Counted from the first letter of the stretch, positions 40,392 to 50,762 are shown. The stretch is DNA of 64,000 nucleotides from Pseudoalteromonas fuliginea (GCF_000690055.1 NZ_JJNZ01000024.1:102149-166148), one strand, 5' to 3'. Numbers and translations are program-made. The notes: generated by a model from the letters alone, not told the origin.

Positions 40392-41339
40392 ATGGTTGGT
40401 GTTTTAGCTTCGGTTGATCAACGTACTCAGTTGGTTGGTGAAAACCGCTTAGAGTTGTTACTGTTTTATTTACATAGCCGGCATTTATTTGCACTCAATG
40501 TGTTTAAAATAAAGGAAGTGGTAAAATTGCCACATTTAAGCAAAATTCCCCATTCTCATTCCAAAATAACCGGAGTTGCGAATATTAGAGGTGAATCTAT
40601 ACCTGTAATCGATTTACGGCAGGCTATTTCTATGTCCGCAGTAAAATGCGCCGAAGACTGTAACTTAGTTATTACTGAATACAATAGAAGCGTACAAGGC
40701 TTTTTAATTGGCAAAGTTGATCAAATCGTCAATATGACATGGTCAGATATTATGCCTCCGCCTAGCTCTGTTGGTAAAAATCATTACTTAACAGCCCTCA
40801 CTAAAATAAAGCGCGATGGCCAAGAACAGCTCGTTGAAATTATTGATGTAGAAAAAGTGCTTGCCGAAATAGTTGAATATGAAGTAGATATTTCAGAGGG
40901 AGTACTTGATCAAGGTATCGTCAATGAGTTTGCAGGACGTAAAATACTTCACGCCGATGACTCACCCACTGCACGTAAACAAGTAAGCGATACGCTGTCA
41001 CAACTGGGCATTGAGATTGTGCCTGCAAGTAATGGCTTAGAAGCTCTTAACATGCTTAGAGGCTGGGCTGATGAAGGGCGGGATGTCGAAAAAGAGCTCT
41101 TAATGGTAATTACAGATGCTGAAATGCCTTCAATGGATGGCTATCGCTTAACCCATGAAATACGTAATGATAGCAGGCTTAAAAATCTCTATGTCGTCCT
41201 TAATACTTCCTTAAGTGGTAGTTTTAACGAAGCTATGGTAGAAAAAGTAGGGTGTAATGCATTCTTATCTAAGTTTCAGCCAGACTTACTCGTTGAAGAA
41301 GTACAAAGCCGTTTAAAGATAGTGCTTAATTATACGTAG
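40392..41339 (+). CDS. cheV: Chemotaxis coupling protein CheV
   Basis: An N-terminal CheW-like domain (about 15-165) joins a C-terminal receiver (about 185-312; acidic pair in HADDSPTA, phosphoacceptor Asp in VITDAEMPSMDG). CheV couples receptors to CheA and adds phosphorylation-controlled adaptation. It is not in a chemotaxis operon here. Its stop codon lies inside a perfect 15-bp inverted repeat. Confidence 0.9.
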   Translation: MVGVLASVDQRTQLVGENRLELLLFYLHSRHLFALNVFKIKEVVKLPHLSKIPHSHSKITGVANIRGESIPVIDLRQAISMSAVKCAEDCNLVITEYNRSVQGFLIGKVDQIVNMTWSDIMPPPSSVGKNHYLTALTKIKRDGQEQLVEIIDVEKVLAEIVEYEVDISEGVLDQGIVNEFAGRKILHADDSPTARKQVSDTLSQLGIEIVPASNGLEALNMLRGWADEGRDVEKELLMVITDAEMPSMDGYRLTHEIRNDSRLKNLYVVLNTSLSGSFNEAMVEKVGCNAFLSKFQPDLLVEEVQSRLKIVLNYT

Positions 41340-41372
41340 ACAATAGGTACCCTTTTGTATTGTCTACGTATA
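41332..41372. repeat. Perfect 15-bp inverted repeat at the cheV 3' end
   Basis: TATACGTAGACAATA (41332-41346) and TATTGTCTACGTATA (41358-41372) are exact complements around an 11-bp loop that contains CCTTTT. No T-run follows, so it is an mRNA 3'-end or processing structure rather than a standard terminator. Confidence 0.6.
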
Positions 41373-41406
41373 CAGCTTACTGAGATATTTCTTTAATCGT
41401 AGATTA

Positions 41407-42423
41407 TCAACTCGATAAAATGGTCATCGGCAGGCTTAATATGGGGTTCTCTGAATCCGCAAAATGCATCATTACAGCTACATGCCCAGCCACTACAACT
41501 GCATACATAACAGCTGAAAAGCCTTGGCCATATTTATCTAGCGGCATCAAATGTGAATAGTGACGGCCTCGCCATTCAAATACAATCTCCAGCGCACCGA
41601 CAAACAAAAAGAATACCAGTAACATCAAACCAAATGTGTAACTCAGCCATAAGCCAAATAGTACCCCGAGTAAACATACGCTCAAACCAATCCATGAACG
41701 CATTGAAAAACTGATACTTTTTAATACATGCCCACCATCAAGCGGTAAAATTGGTAACAAGTTAAATAAATTTAATAACGCACTAAGCACCGCCACACCG
41801 GCAAATATTTCCATCTCTGTGGCATAATATAAAACCACGCCCAATACAGAAGTAATTAAACCAAATGCAGGCCCCATTAGTGATATAACTACATCTTGCC
41901 AACGCGTTGTTATTTTATCGTCACTAACAGCGAGTCCACCCACAAATGGGATTAGGTAAATGCCCTTGGTTTTTATGCCAAAGTATTTCATTGCGCGCAC
42001 ATGTCCGTACTCATGTACGACCAAACAACCAATTAGCATTAGTGCAAATTCGATACTAAATAACCACGCATAGCCTGCAACAGAAGCCCCTGCAAGCACT
42101 ACTTTAATTACCTTGGCACTTTTAAAAAGCTTAAAACCTAATGCTGCTAATCCTAAAAAGCCTTTTTTAGGTGCTGCATTTACCGGGGCAGGTAACGCAA
42201 GTTGTGTTGCAAATTGCTCATCTACAAATAGCGAAATGCTTTGCTCTTCCACTGCCTCTGTATCAATACCTATTACTTTGTTGTCGTAAGTAAATTGATA
42301 ATAGTTTTCACGAGGATTATCAAAGGTAATGGCTTGTTGAGCATGAAAAACTTGTACAATCTTTTGCCCTGAAACCATAAATGAAAAAGGCTGTTCAGCT
42401 AAAGTAAGATCTATTCTTATCAT
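41407..42423 (-). CDS. M50 family membrane metalloprotease
   Basis: The zinc motif HEYGH (H137, E138, H141) sits in a hydrophobic segment, and the third-ligand motif LPILPLDGGHVL lies near residue 225, as in site-2 proteases. About six hydrophobic segments follow residue 105. A ~100-residue N-terminal soluble region precedes them. Substrates are not predictable; a membrane-embedded anti-sigma or signal-peptide cleaving role is the family theme. It is monocistronic. Confidence 0.85.
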   Translation of the reverse strand: MIRIDLTLAEQPFSFMVSGQKIVQVFHAQQAITFDNPRENYYQFTYDNKVIGIDTEAVEEQSISLFVDEQFATQLALPAPVNAAPKKGFLGLAALGFKLFKSAKVIKVVLAGASVAGYAWLFSIEFALMLIGCLVVHEYGHVRAMKYFGIKTKGIYLIPFVGGLAVSDDKITTRWQDVVISLMGPAFGLITSVLGVVLYYATEMEIFAGVAVLSALLNLFNLLPILPLDGGHVLKSISFSMRSWIGLSVCLLGVLFGLWLSYTFGLMLLVFFLFVGALEIVFEWRGRHYSHLMPLDKYGQGFSAVMYAVVVAGHVAVMMHFADSENPILSLPMTILSS

Positions 42424-42586
42424 AATTAAAACCGTTTAAAACAATGGCGTTAGTATACCGAATCGGCTAAAAAACACGAGTAACGGTAGTTAGTAACTTT
42501 TTAAATAAAATTATTTAAAACTGACAAACGCAAAAAATACTACTACTTTTATAGTAATAATACGCCTTATTTTGAAAGGGATAACA

Positions 42587-43798
42587 ATGAAGAAAATGGT
42601 ACCAAATATTTTAGTCGTTGATGATTCAAAGGCAATTTTGATAATTATGGAAGCCATACTCAGTGAATTAGATATGTCTGAAAAAGTTGTTACCTGCTTA
42701 AGTGCTGCCGAGGCACTCGAAAAAGTAGCCAATGACATAAACCGCTTTGACGCTGTTTTCACCGATCTCAATATGCCTGAAATGGATGGAATGGAATTAA
42801 TACGACATCTCGGAGCATTAAATTATCAAGGCGGAATAATTATTGTGTCTGAAATGGACCATAAAGTAATTAGCCTAGCAGCTGATCTGGCAAAACAACA
42901 CAACGCACACCTGATTGGTAATATACCAAAACCTGTTCAACTATCCAAAATGAGAAAATTACTTACCAAAGTAGCAAAATTAAATTGTCACACTTTATTA
43001 AGAGAGAGCCTGATCTCAAAAAGTGAACTTATTAAGGCATTAAAAAATGATGAGGTAACACCCTTTTATCAACCTAAAGTTAATGCGATTAATAATAAAA
43101 TAGAGAGTGTTGAAATACTGGCGCGGATTGTATCAAGTAAGGATGGTAGCATTATTTTACCAAATCGCTTTATTAGCCTTGCTGAGCAGTACAATTTAAT
43201 TAATCAAATTACATTCTCTCTTTTTGAAAAGGCCACCAGCGAATTTTCAAATATAAAAGCACAGCTCGGTCACGATTTTAAAATGGCATTTAACTTATCA
43301 CCTATCCAACTTGATGATCTAAATTGTCCAGATAAATTACTGCTAATTTTAGAGCTTAATCAACTCACTCCTAGTAACATTATTATTGAAATAACAGAAC
43401 AGCATGCACTCTCAAGCCTCGCACAGCTTGAAACATTAAACAGATTAAGAATGCATGGTTTTGGAGTGTCGCTTGACGACTTTGGTGTTGGTTTTACTAA
43501 TATAAACCAACTCAGAAACCTACCCTTTACTGAAATTAAAATAGATCGCTCCCTCATTAGTAATATAGAAACTGACTTATTTTCTCAGGTTATTGTTAGT
43601 TCATTGGTTAATATCACGAACAAAGAGCATTTAGATTTAGTAGCCGAGGGTGTTGAACGACCAGAAGAGCTTGCCTATCTAAAACACTATAAAAAAGACT
43701 TAACCATACAAGGCTTTCTATATAGCTCTCCTAAACCCAAAAATGAATTTATAGATTGGGCTAAAAATTGGCTAAGAACTGATGGCAGCCCCGCTTAA
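42587..43798 (+). CDS. Response regulator with EAL phosphodiesterase domain
   Basis: A receiver domain (about 7-130; DDSK, phosphoacceptor in FTDLNMPEMDG) is fused to an EAL domain (about 150-395). Key EAL residues are present: ESVEILAR (EIL in place of EAL), EITEQ, LDDFGVGFTN, EIKIDRSLI and AEGVER, so c-di-GMP hydrolysis is plausible. The VieA-type C-terminal HTH is absent. Start 42587 has GAAAGGG upstream; a TTG five codons earlier is unlikely. No kinase gene is adjacent. Confidence 0.85.
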   Translation: MKKMVPNILVVDDSKAILIIMEAILSELDMSEKVVTCLSAAEALEKVANDINRFDAVFTDLNMPEMDGMELIRHLGALNYQGGIIIVSEMDHKVISLAADLAKQHNAHLIGNIPKPVQLSKMRKLLTKVAKLNCHTLLRESLISKSELIKALKNDEVTPFYQPKVNAINNKIESVEILARIVSSKDGSIILPNRFISLAEQYNLINQITFSLFEKATSEFSNIKAQLGHDFKMAFNLSPIQLDDLNCPDKLLLILELNQLTPSNIIIEITEQHALSSLAQLETLNRLRMHGFGVSLDDFGVGFTNINQLRNLPFTEIKIDRSLISNIETDLFSQVIVSSLVNITNKEHLDLVAEGVERPEELAYLKHYKKDLTIQGFLYSSPKPKNEFIDWAKNWLRTDGSPA

Positions 43799-43830
43799 AG
43801 CGGTACTAATATTTACTCGGGGCCTGTTAG

Positions 43831-44907
43831 CTAATTATCACCCCGAGTGTGCTTATCTTCTTCACTGACTATATGCGCACTACTTGCTAAGCGTTTGTGC
43901 CAACGTTGCTTAGCTACTGCTCGCATATTAGTTGATTGGTCACGCTCATCTACGATTTCTAATCCCATTAAAGCTTCAATCATATCCTCTAGCGTTACAA
44001 TTCCTTGTACGTCACCGTACTCATCAACAACTAAGCATATATGTGTGCGCTTTGTTAAAAGAGTTTGCAGTAATGACGATACATTCTGAGAGGTTGGCAC
44101 CGTATAAATGGGCTTAATCAATTTGCTAATTTTGTAATCAGTACCTAAACGGTGAAATGCCAGCATAATATCGTTTTTATGCACAAACCCTACAATATCG
44201 TCGCTGTCTTTATCAAATACCAATATACGAGAAAATGATGACGAGCCGTGATCGTTTAAATACTGATTAACAGTCAAATCTTTATGAACTTTAAAAATGA
44301 CCGTACGAGGTGTCATTAAATCGCATAACTTTGCATGTCTAAAGTGCAATAGGTTACGAATTATTTCAGACTCATCTTGATGAAGCGCCCCTGATTCAGT
44401 GCCTATATCAGCCATAGCCTCTATTTCTTGACGGATGTAATACGCTTCGTTGTGCTCTGGCCTCATCAGGTTAGTGAGCTTTTGTGCAAACCAAACAAAA
44501 GGCTTTAAGGATATAACTAAAAAGCGTAATGAATAGGTCACACTTGGCGTTAAAGCTCGCCAGTAATTAGCACCTAATGTTTTAGGAATAATTTCAGAAA
44601 GAATTAATACAAGTAACGTCATAATAGCTGATGCAATACCCACAGCTGCGTCGGAAAATACGACGGCAGCTTGTGCCCCCACTCCGGCAGCACCAGCAGT
44701 GTGAGCAACTGTATTTAAAGTTAAAATAGCAGCTAAAGGCTGATCTATATTGTTTTTAAGCTTTTCGAGCCGTTTAGCAAGCTCAGGATGCTCTTTTCTA
44801 AGTGATGCAACATAACTGGGCGAAATACTTAATAGCACAGCCTCCATCACAGAACATAAAAACGATATCACAATCGCCACTACCATATAAACTATCAGTA
44901 AAGTCAC
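43831..44907 (-). CDS. CNNM/CorC-type membrane protein (DUF21 plus CBS pair)
   Basis: An N-terminal DUF21 transmembrane domain (about 1-160; LSEIIPKTLGANYWR) is followed by two CBS domains (about 190-320; MTPRTVIFKVHK, VVDEYGDVQGIVTLEDMIEALMG). The family handles Mg2+ or other divalent cations, or acts in membrane stress; no transporter corrector domain follows the CBS pair. The start is GTG 44907, preceded by a strong site (GAGGAGAG); an upstream ATG at 44946 lacks one. An inverted repeat ACTCGGGG/CCCCGAGT (43815-43848) overlaps its 3' end. Confidence 0.83.
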   Translation of the reverse strand: MTLLIVYMVVAIVISFLCSVMEAVLLSISPSYVASLRKEHPELAKRLEKLKNNIDQPLAAILTLNTVAHTAGAAGVGAQAAVVFSDAAVGIASAIMTLLVLILSEIIPKTLGANYWRALTPSVTYSLRFLVISLKPFVWFAQKLTNLMRPEHNEAYYIRQEIEAMADIGTESGALHQDESEIIRNLLHFRHAKLCDLMTPRTVIFKVHKDLTVNQYLNDHGSSSFSRILVFDKDSDDIVGFVHKNDIMLAFHRLGTDYKISKLIKPIYTVPTSQNVSSLLQTLLTKRTHICLVVDEYGDVQGIVTLEDMIEALMGLEIVDERDQSTNMRAVAKQRWHKRLASSAHIVSEEDKHTRGDN

Positions 44908-44991
44908 TTTCTCTCCTCTATATTCGGTATGTAAGCATAGTAACAATACATGCTATATTTGACCAAACTTCCAATAATAATAGGCACAATA

Positions 44992-47487
44992 ATGAAATTT
45001 AGCGCACCTTGGTGTCATCAAAATAAGCTAGTCAAACGCGCAGCAACTCTTTTAACGCTTAGTAGCTTAAGCTTTGCAGCAATAGCAGCACCATTGGATA
45101 AATCAAAAATTCAATTTATCGGCCCACTTGCCGAAGACATGCAGTTAAAGCCTTTTCAAACACCTCACGGTGAGACCATTATTAACAACCTATTACCGCA
45201 ATTACAAGCAGACTCAGAGAGCTTTTCTGTATTTGGGAAAAAACAAAATTGGCAACCATTTAATAAAATTAATGCACTTACTCTAGGTGGGTTACAAGCA
45301 CTAAAATTTAATATTGAAACAACCCGCTTCACACAAGGTACGCTTACCTTAAAAGGGCTCGAGCAAGGTCAGTTATTTATTAATGGTGAACTACAAACTG
45401 GCGATAAAAATAGCTATAAGCTAGCTTTGAATAACAGTACTCACACTGTTTTAATAGTAGCTCAGCAAGTAGCTAATTGGCGCGACGTAACGCTTGATTT
45501 TGCACCTAAAAGCGAGGTTGATAAAATTACGCTTAGCACTTCACAAACAAAACGTTTATCTGCAAAACAACTGTTTGACGCCCCTACAATTAGCCAATTA
45601 TCACTCGCACCTAATGCCAAGCAGTACGTTACTACCACGCGCACTTATAGCGATAAAACACAAAACCAAGCAAATACCGTTACTGTACTTAAAGATGCAG
45701 ATAATCAAACGCTTTATCGCTTCGAAGCAGGCCAACCAAGTAACATTATTTGGAGTCCAGATAACCAATATTTAGTGTATTTGTTAAATGGTGAGCTTAA
45801 ACAACTTAACCGTAAAAACTTCTCAATAAAAACATTAGCAAACGATTTAGAAGGAGCCAATGGCTTTACCTTTTATAACGACACCAGTCTTTTGTTTAGC
45901 TGGTCTAAATCACCTGAGAGCACTAACAGCTTAACCAAGCACTATAAAGGTCTACAAGATCGCTGGTCGTATGCACGTACCACCAGCCAAATTTATATGC
46001 TTGATACTAAAAGTGGTTTAACAAAAGCACTTAGCCAAGGTCCTCTTTCTTACAGCCTTGAAGATTCAAATAGTAACCGTGGCAAAATATTAATGAGCCG
46101 CCCAGTAATGGCAATGCAAGCATCAACCCACCCTGAAACAGAGTTAGTCGAACTCGATTTAAAATCAAACAAGCTTTCATCGCTTGGTAAATTCAAAACG
46201 TTTAATTTAGCCAAATACGCAAATAAAGATACTTATGTAGTTGCAGGCCCTGACTTTAAAAATGGCGCAGGTAGAGCTCTACCAAAAGCAATGCTTGCTA
46301 ATAACTACGACGGGCAACTTTACCTACTTACTGAAGGCGGTAAAAACGTAAAAGCACTTAGTAAACAATTCGATTCTGCTATTGGCCAACTGCACGTTTT
46401 AGAAAACGGCGATGCGCTCATTAAAGTAACAGAGCAAGACACTCAACCACTTTACCTATTTGATTTAAGTAAACAGCGCTTTAAAAAGTTAAATACAGGA
46501 TTGGATATTGTTGAAAAATTTAGTTACTCGCACGACCGTAATACCGAAATTTTATTAAGTGGCACTAACGCTTTAGCGCCACAACAACTAAAGCGCCTTA
46601 ACGTAAGTAAAAATAAAATAGATTTAATATGGGATTCAAAACCAAGTAGCTATGCAAATACACGACTCCCTACATTAGAAGAGTTTAATTTTAAAAATAA
46701 ACATGGGGTTGAAATAACTGGCCGCGTTTATATTCCTAGCAATTTAGATAAAACTAAAAAGCACCCGGCGCTCGTGTATTATTACGGCGGCACTTCACCA
46801 GTTACGCGTGGTTTTACAGGTCGTTACCCGTTTAACTTATGGGCAGAAAATGGCTACGTTGTTTATGTAGTACAACCTACTGGCGCAACAGGGTTTGGAC
46901 AAAAGTTTTCAGCGCAGCATGTTAATGCCTGGGGCGACTACACTGCAGACGATATTATCGAAGGCACGCAAGCCTTTTTAAAGAAATACGACTATGTTGA
47001 TAGTAAAAAAGTAGGTAACTTAGGGGCATCGTACGGTGGCTTCATGACCATGTTATTAGCAACTAAAACCGATATATTTAGTGCTTCAATAGCTCATGCG
47101 GGTATTTCTAATATTACCTCGTATTGGGGTGAAGGTTGGTGGGGTTACTTATATTCTGGCGAAGCATCAAAAAATAGCTTCCCGTGGAATAACTCTGAGC
47201 TGTACAGCCAACATAGTCCTGTATTTCATGCCGACAAAGTAACAACACCTATGCTACTTCTTCATGGTGATAGCGATACCAATGTACCTGTTGGCGAGAG
47301 CTTAACAATGTACACTGCGCTTAAACTGCTTAATAAAGATGTAGAGTTAATAGAATACAAAGGCGCCGACCACCAAATTTTTGCACGCGATAAACGATTT
47401 AATTGGTGGAACACCATGCTCGCATATTTTGATAAAAAACTAAAAGACGAGCCTCAATGGTGGGACTCCATGTATAAAAATGACTGA
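44992..47487 (+). CDS. Exported S9 family peptidase (prolyl oligopeptidase/DPP IV-like)
   Basis: A signal peptide (about residues 1-32, ending AIAA) shows export, most likely to the periplasm. A long beta-propeller-like region is followed by an alpha/beta-hydrolase domain with the triad S680 (GASYGG), D762 (HGDSDTNVP) and H794 (GADHQIF). About 831 aa is typical of exported S9 enzymes in marine gammaproteobacteria, where they process peptides with Pro or Ala. Start 44992 gives a proper signal peptide; the upstream TTG/ATG frame start at 44950 adds 14 residues and is unlikely. Confidence 0.88.
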   Translation: MKFSAPWCHQNKLVKRAATLLTLSSLSFAAIAAPLDKSKIQFIGPLAEDMQLKPFQTPHGETIINNLLPQLQADSESFSVFGKKQNWQPFNKINALTLGGLQALKFNIETTRFTQGTLTLKGLEQGQLFINGELQTGDKNSYKLALNNSTHTVLIVAQQVANWRDVTLDFAPKSEVDKITLSTSQTKRLSAKQLFDAPTISQLSLAPNAKQYVTTTRTYSDKTQNQANTVTVLKDADNQTLYRFEAGQPSNIIWSPDNQYLVYLLNGELKQLNRKNFSIKTLANDLEGANGFTFYNDTSLLFSWSKSPESTNSLTKHYKGLQDRWSYARTTSQIYMLDTKSGLTKALSQGPLSYSLEDSNSNRGKILMSRPVMAMQASTHPETELVELDLKSNKLSSLGKFKTFNLAKYANKDTYVVAGPDFKNGAGRALPKAMLANNYDGQLYLLTEGGKNVKALSKQFDSAIGQLHVLENGDALIKVTEQDTQPLYLFDLSKQRFKKLNTGLDIVEKFSYSHDRNTEILLSGTNALAPQQLKRLNVSKNKIDLIWDSKPSSYANTRLPTLEEFNFKNKHGVEITGRVYIPSNLDKTKKHPALVYYYGGTSPVTRGFTGRYPFNLWAENGYVVYVVQPTGATGFGQKFSAQHVNAWGDYTADDIIEGTQAFLKKYDYVDSKKVGNLGASYGGFMTMLLATKTDIFSASIAHAGISNITSYWGEGWWGYLYSGEASKNSFPWNNSELYSQHSPVFHADKVTTPMLLLHGDSDTNVPVGESLTMYTALKLLNKDVELIEYKGADHQIFARDKRFNWWNTMLAYFDKKLKDEPQWWDSMYKND

Positions 47488-47544
47488 GCCTGGACCTTAA
47501 AAATAACGACTTAATACAGGTTTATTAATAGCAGTATTAATTAT

Positions 47545-47575
47545 TTAGCACCTTTGAATTAGTTTAAAGGTGCTA
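47545..47575 (+). terminator. Hairpin after the S9 peptidase gene
   Basis: TTAGCACCTTT/AAAGGTGCTAA form a perfect 11-bp stem 58 bp after the stop; the T-run is short and interrupted, so termination is probable but not certain. Confidence 0.55.
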
Positions 47576-47703
47576 ATCTCATCCTCTCATAACGCCTTTC
47601 TCTCTTTTGAAATATTAAGTTACCTAAAACGACTAAACACCCTTCTCAGCATTTACCTAATGGTGCTACCATATAAGGCTATAAGCATTCAAAATAAAGT
47701 ACT

Positions 47704-48408
47704 ATGGCTATTAATGTTTTATTGGTTGAAGACGATGAACTACTCGTTAAACGCATCCAAAATCACTTTGCAGATACCGAATTTACAATAGAGGTAGACC
47801 CCACTGGCGCTGATGCACTTAGCATTGTAAAGCAGCGAGTAAACCTGCGCGGTGCTATATCATTAGCCATAATTGACATTGTTTTACCTAAGCGCGATGG
47901 TCTTCAGCTCGCAAAAGAATTAAACACACTGACCGATATTGGCGTTATTGTATTATCGAGTCGTGACTCCCAAGCCGATCGTATTGCTGGTCTTGCTCAA
48001 GGTGCTGACGACTATATTTGTAAGCCCGTCGATTTACTTGAGTTGGAGCTACGCATGCGCGCGCTCTATAAGCGTGTTGCCGTTAACCTAGAAGACGACG
48101 AAAGCGAAGAGTTTATAGAGTATGCTGACTTTAAGCTTCATCCCGATAACCGCACATTAATTACTGCTGCGGGCGTTGAATCACGCTTAACTGAAGCCGA
48201 GCATAAAGTGCTGATTTGTTTAATTAGTAATGCAGGTAAAGCAACTTCCCGCGAAAAAATATCAGAAGAAATAGGCCAGCCAGATTGGAGCCCAAATGAT
48301 CGCACTGTTGATGTACTTATTGGTCGTTTACGTAAAAAGTTAAATGACGAAAAAGATCAGAAACGCATTGTTACCGTACGCGGTAAAGGTTATATGCTTT
48401 CTATTTAA
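47704..48408 (+). CDS. OmpR-type response regulator, no adjacent kinase
   Basis: The receiver domain (1-120; VLLVEDDE, Asp in LAIIDIVLPKRDG, K in ADDYICKPVD) and a winged-helix DNA-binding domain (about 135-230; RTVDVLIGRLRKKL and VRGKGYML) are both complete. It is 234 aa. The receiver has an 8-residue extension near ADALSIVKQRVNLRGAISL compared with typical members. No histidine kinase lies nearby. Its stop overlaps that of comM by 4 bp on the opposite strand. Confidence 0.85.
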   Translation: MAINVLLVEDDELLVKRIQNHFADTEFTIEVDPTGADALSIVKQRVNLRGAISLAIIDIVLPKRDGLQLAKELNTLTDIGVIVLSSRDSQADRIAGLAQGADDYICKPVDLLELELRMRALYKRVAVNLEDDESEEFIEYADFKLHPDNRTLITAAGVESRLTEAEHKVLICLISNAGKATSREKISEEIGQPDWSPNDRTVDVLIGRLRKKLNDEKDQKRIVTVRGKGYMLSI

Positions 48409-49916
48409 TACTTAGTCAATTGCGCAATAAGGCGCTCAAAAGCACGGTAATTAAGTGCCTCTTTAAGCTCATTTAAACTAATATTTTCAGCGCCTTTTAA
48501 ATCACTAATAGTACGCGCCACTTTTATCACTCGATGATAAGAACGTGGCGATAAAGACAGCTTCTCGCTTGCTCTGGCTAAGAACTGCAACTCTGCAGGC
48601 GCTAATACGCAGTGCACACTCATTTCTTTATTATTAAGCCTCGCATTAACCTTACCTTGGCGTTTTAACTGTAGGTAATAAGCCGCTTCAACTCTTACTC
48701 TAACCTCAGCGCTACTTTCCTCCGGCTGAGTGCTTTGTAATTCAACACTCGTTAACCGAGGAAGCTCTATTTGTAAATCAATACGGTCAATAAAAGGCCC
48801 CGACACGCGCGATAAATAACGCATAACTTGATCGGGAGTTGCTCGCTTATCAGTATGGCTCCCTGTTGGACTTGGGTTTAATGCGGTTATAAGCTGAAAC
48901 TGCGCTGGGAACTCCATTTGCCTAGCTGCACGTGAAATAGTAACCGTACCAGTCTCCATCGGCTCACGCAGTGAATCAAGCACCTTACGCTCAAACTCTG
49001 GTAATTCGTCTAAGAAAAGCACTCCATTATGTGCCAATGAAATTTCACCCGGTTTAGGGTTTGATGAGCCACCAACCAAAGCAACCGCTGAGCACGTATG
49101 ATGCGGGTTACGAAATGGCCGCTGTCGCCAATTAGTTAAATCTATAGATTGCCCAATAATAGAGTAAAGCGCAGCAGTCGAAATAGCTTCATCGTCCGAC
49201 ATAGTAGGCATTATAGTTGCCATTCGCTGGGCCAACATTGATTTACCAGTGCCTGGGGGGCCTAAAAAAAGTAAATTATGCCCGCCAGCTGCGGCGATTT
49301 CTAATACTCGCTTTGCGCCTGGCTGACCTTTCACATCGCTTAAATCGAGCAAAAAGTCAGGGGCTTGCGTACAGTCGGGGTACTCTATATTTAATGGCAA
49401 GGGTTGTTGATTAAGTAAGTCCCCCCACACTTCTTGAATAGAACTGACGGCTTTGCGTTTAACGCCATTAACTAGGCTTGCTAGACTGTCATTTGCAAAG
49501 GGTAAAAAGCAGCAGCGATCTTGCTCTTTTGCAGCAAGTACCGAAGGTAAAATAGCATTCACACCACGCACCTCACCATTAAGTGCAAGCTCACCATAAA
49601 ACTCGTATTTATGAATATCAGGACACACTATCTGTCCAGAGGCGACTAAAATACCCACAGCAATTGCAAGATCAAACCGCCCGCCATCTTTTGGCAAATC
49701 AGCAGGGGCTAAATTTACGGTTATTCGTTGATCGGGGAAGCCAAATTGAGAGTTTTCGAGCGCACTACGCACTCTATCTTTCGACTCTTTAACTGACGCT
49801 TCGGGCAGGCCTACAATATGAAAAGCGGGTAAACCATTTCCTAGGTGAACTTCTACAATAACTTCAGGGGCGCTTATACCCACTTGGGCACGAGAAAATA
49901 TACGAGCTAAAGACAT
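48405..49916 (-). CDS. comM: YifB/ComM-type Mg-chelatase-like AAA+ helicase
   Basis: ComM is a hexameric branch-migration helicase that extends heteroduplex during natural transformation. The order is an N-terminal Lon-protease-like fold (about 1-175; LGNGLPAFHIVGLPEASVKE), the AAA+ domain (Walker A LFLGPPGTGKSM, Walker B GVLFLDELPEFE) and the C-terminal lid domain with RSYHRVIKVARTISDL. It is a normal 503 aa. The converging regulator gene overlaps its stop. Confidence 0.93.
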   Translation of the reverse strand: MSLARIFSRAQVGISAPEVIVEVHLGNGLPAFHIVGLPEASVKESKDRVRSALENSQFGFPDQRITVNLAPADLPKDGGRFDLAIAVGILVASGQIVCPDIHKYEFYGELALNGEVRGVNAILPSVLAAKEQDRCCFLPFANDSLASLVNGVKRKAVSSIQEVWGDLLNQQPLPLNIEYPDCTQAPDFLLDLSDVKGQPGAKRVLEIAAAGGHNLLFLGPPGTGKSMLAQRMATIMPTMSDDEAISTAALYSIIGQSIDLTNWRQRPFRNPHHTCSAVALVGGSSNPKPGEISLAHNGVLFLDELPEFERKVLDSLREPMETGTVTISRAARQMEFPAQFQLITALNPSPTGSHTDKRATPDQVMRYLSRVSGPFIDRIDLQIELPRLTSVELQSTQPEESSAEVRVRVEAAYYLQLKRQGKVNARLNNKEMSVHCVLAPAELQFLARASEKLSLSPRSYHRVIKVARTISDLKGAENISLNELKEALNYRAFERLIAQLTKY

Positions 49917-49950
49917 TCCTTATCCTAGTAAATGGTGTGATTACACCAGT

Positions 49951-50565
49951 TTAGTCAGGATATTTAAAAACGTGTAATGTGATTTGCCACTTTATTGCAG
50001 CTAAACGAAGTAATAAGGTCATTAACATACCTAATATCATTGCCACTTCGGTTGCTAACGAAATACCAATACTAAGTGTATAAACAGTGCCTCCCGCTAT
50101 GCAGGTAATAGCGTAAAGCTCACCTTTTAATAACATAGGGATTTCACGGGCAAGTACATCTCGAATTAATCCACCAAAGCAGCCTGTAATTACACCCATT
50201 ATTACCGCTGTCATATCAGGCATACCAGCAAGTTGCGCTTTTTGCGCCCCCATTACGGCAAAAAAAGCTAAGCCAAACGCATCCGCTGTTTGTAAAATAT
50301 AATGAGGTATCGGCTTTTGCTTATTTATAAGGCGTGTTGTAACAAATACTGAAGCGAGTATGGCTAAAAAGTAACTTTGATCGTGTAACCAAAACACAGG
50401 AGCGTCTAAAATTAGGTCTCGTACTGTACCACCACCAATTGCGGTTACCGTAGCTAAAACTACGACTCCAAAGCCATCCATTTTTTTCTCGTACGCTAAT
50501 AAAGTGCCCGATACAGCAAACACCGCAATGCCTATTAAATCAAACCAGTGATAAAGTTCTGTCAT
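49951..50565 (-). CDS. yicG: TRIC/UPF0126 family membrane protein (YicG-like)
   Basis: Seven hydrophobic segments in 204 aa and two related repeats, each with a Gly-Gly turn (GGGTVRDLILD and FGGLIRDVLARE), identify the bacterial TRIC channel family. Members are trimeric cation channels; a link to glycine or other small-molecule uptake has been suggested for some. It lies 34 bp downstream of comM's start on the same strand. Confidence 0.85.
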   Translation of the reverse strand: MTELYHWFDLIGIAVFAVSGTLLAYEKKMDGFGVVVLATVTAIGGGTVRDLILDAPVFWLHDQSYFLAILASVFVTTRLINKQKPIPHYILQTADAFGLAFFAVMGAQKAQLAGMPDMTAVIMGVITGCFGGLIRDVLAREIPMLLKGELYAITCIAGGTVYTLSIGISLATEVAMILGMLMTLLLRLAAIKWQITLHVFKYPD

Positions 50566-50703
50566 GTGTATTGTTACTTAAAATATTTTAACCGTTTTAA
50601 CATAAAATTCTCTTTTAAAAAATTTATTTGTTAAAGGCTACAGGTATTAGAGGAAAGTCATTAAATAAAGCAGAATATAAAGAATTTTACCAAACTTCAG
50701 ACG

Positions 50704-50738
50704 CAAAAAATCACTCAATAAAGAGTGCGATTTTTTTT
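50704..50738 (-). terminator. Terminator hairpin, repeat unit 1
   Basis: CACTC/GAGTG stem flanked by A and T runs; on the minus strand it follows decayed copy D1. Confidence 0.7.
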
Positions 50739-50762
50739 AACTTTTTAGATATTTAATTTCAG

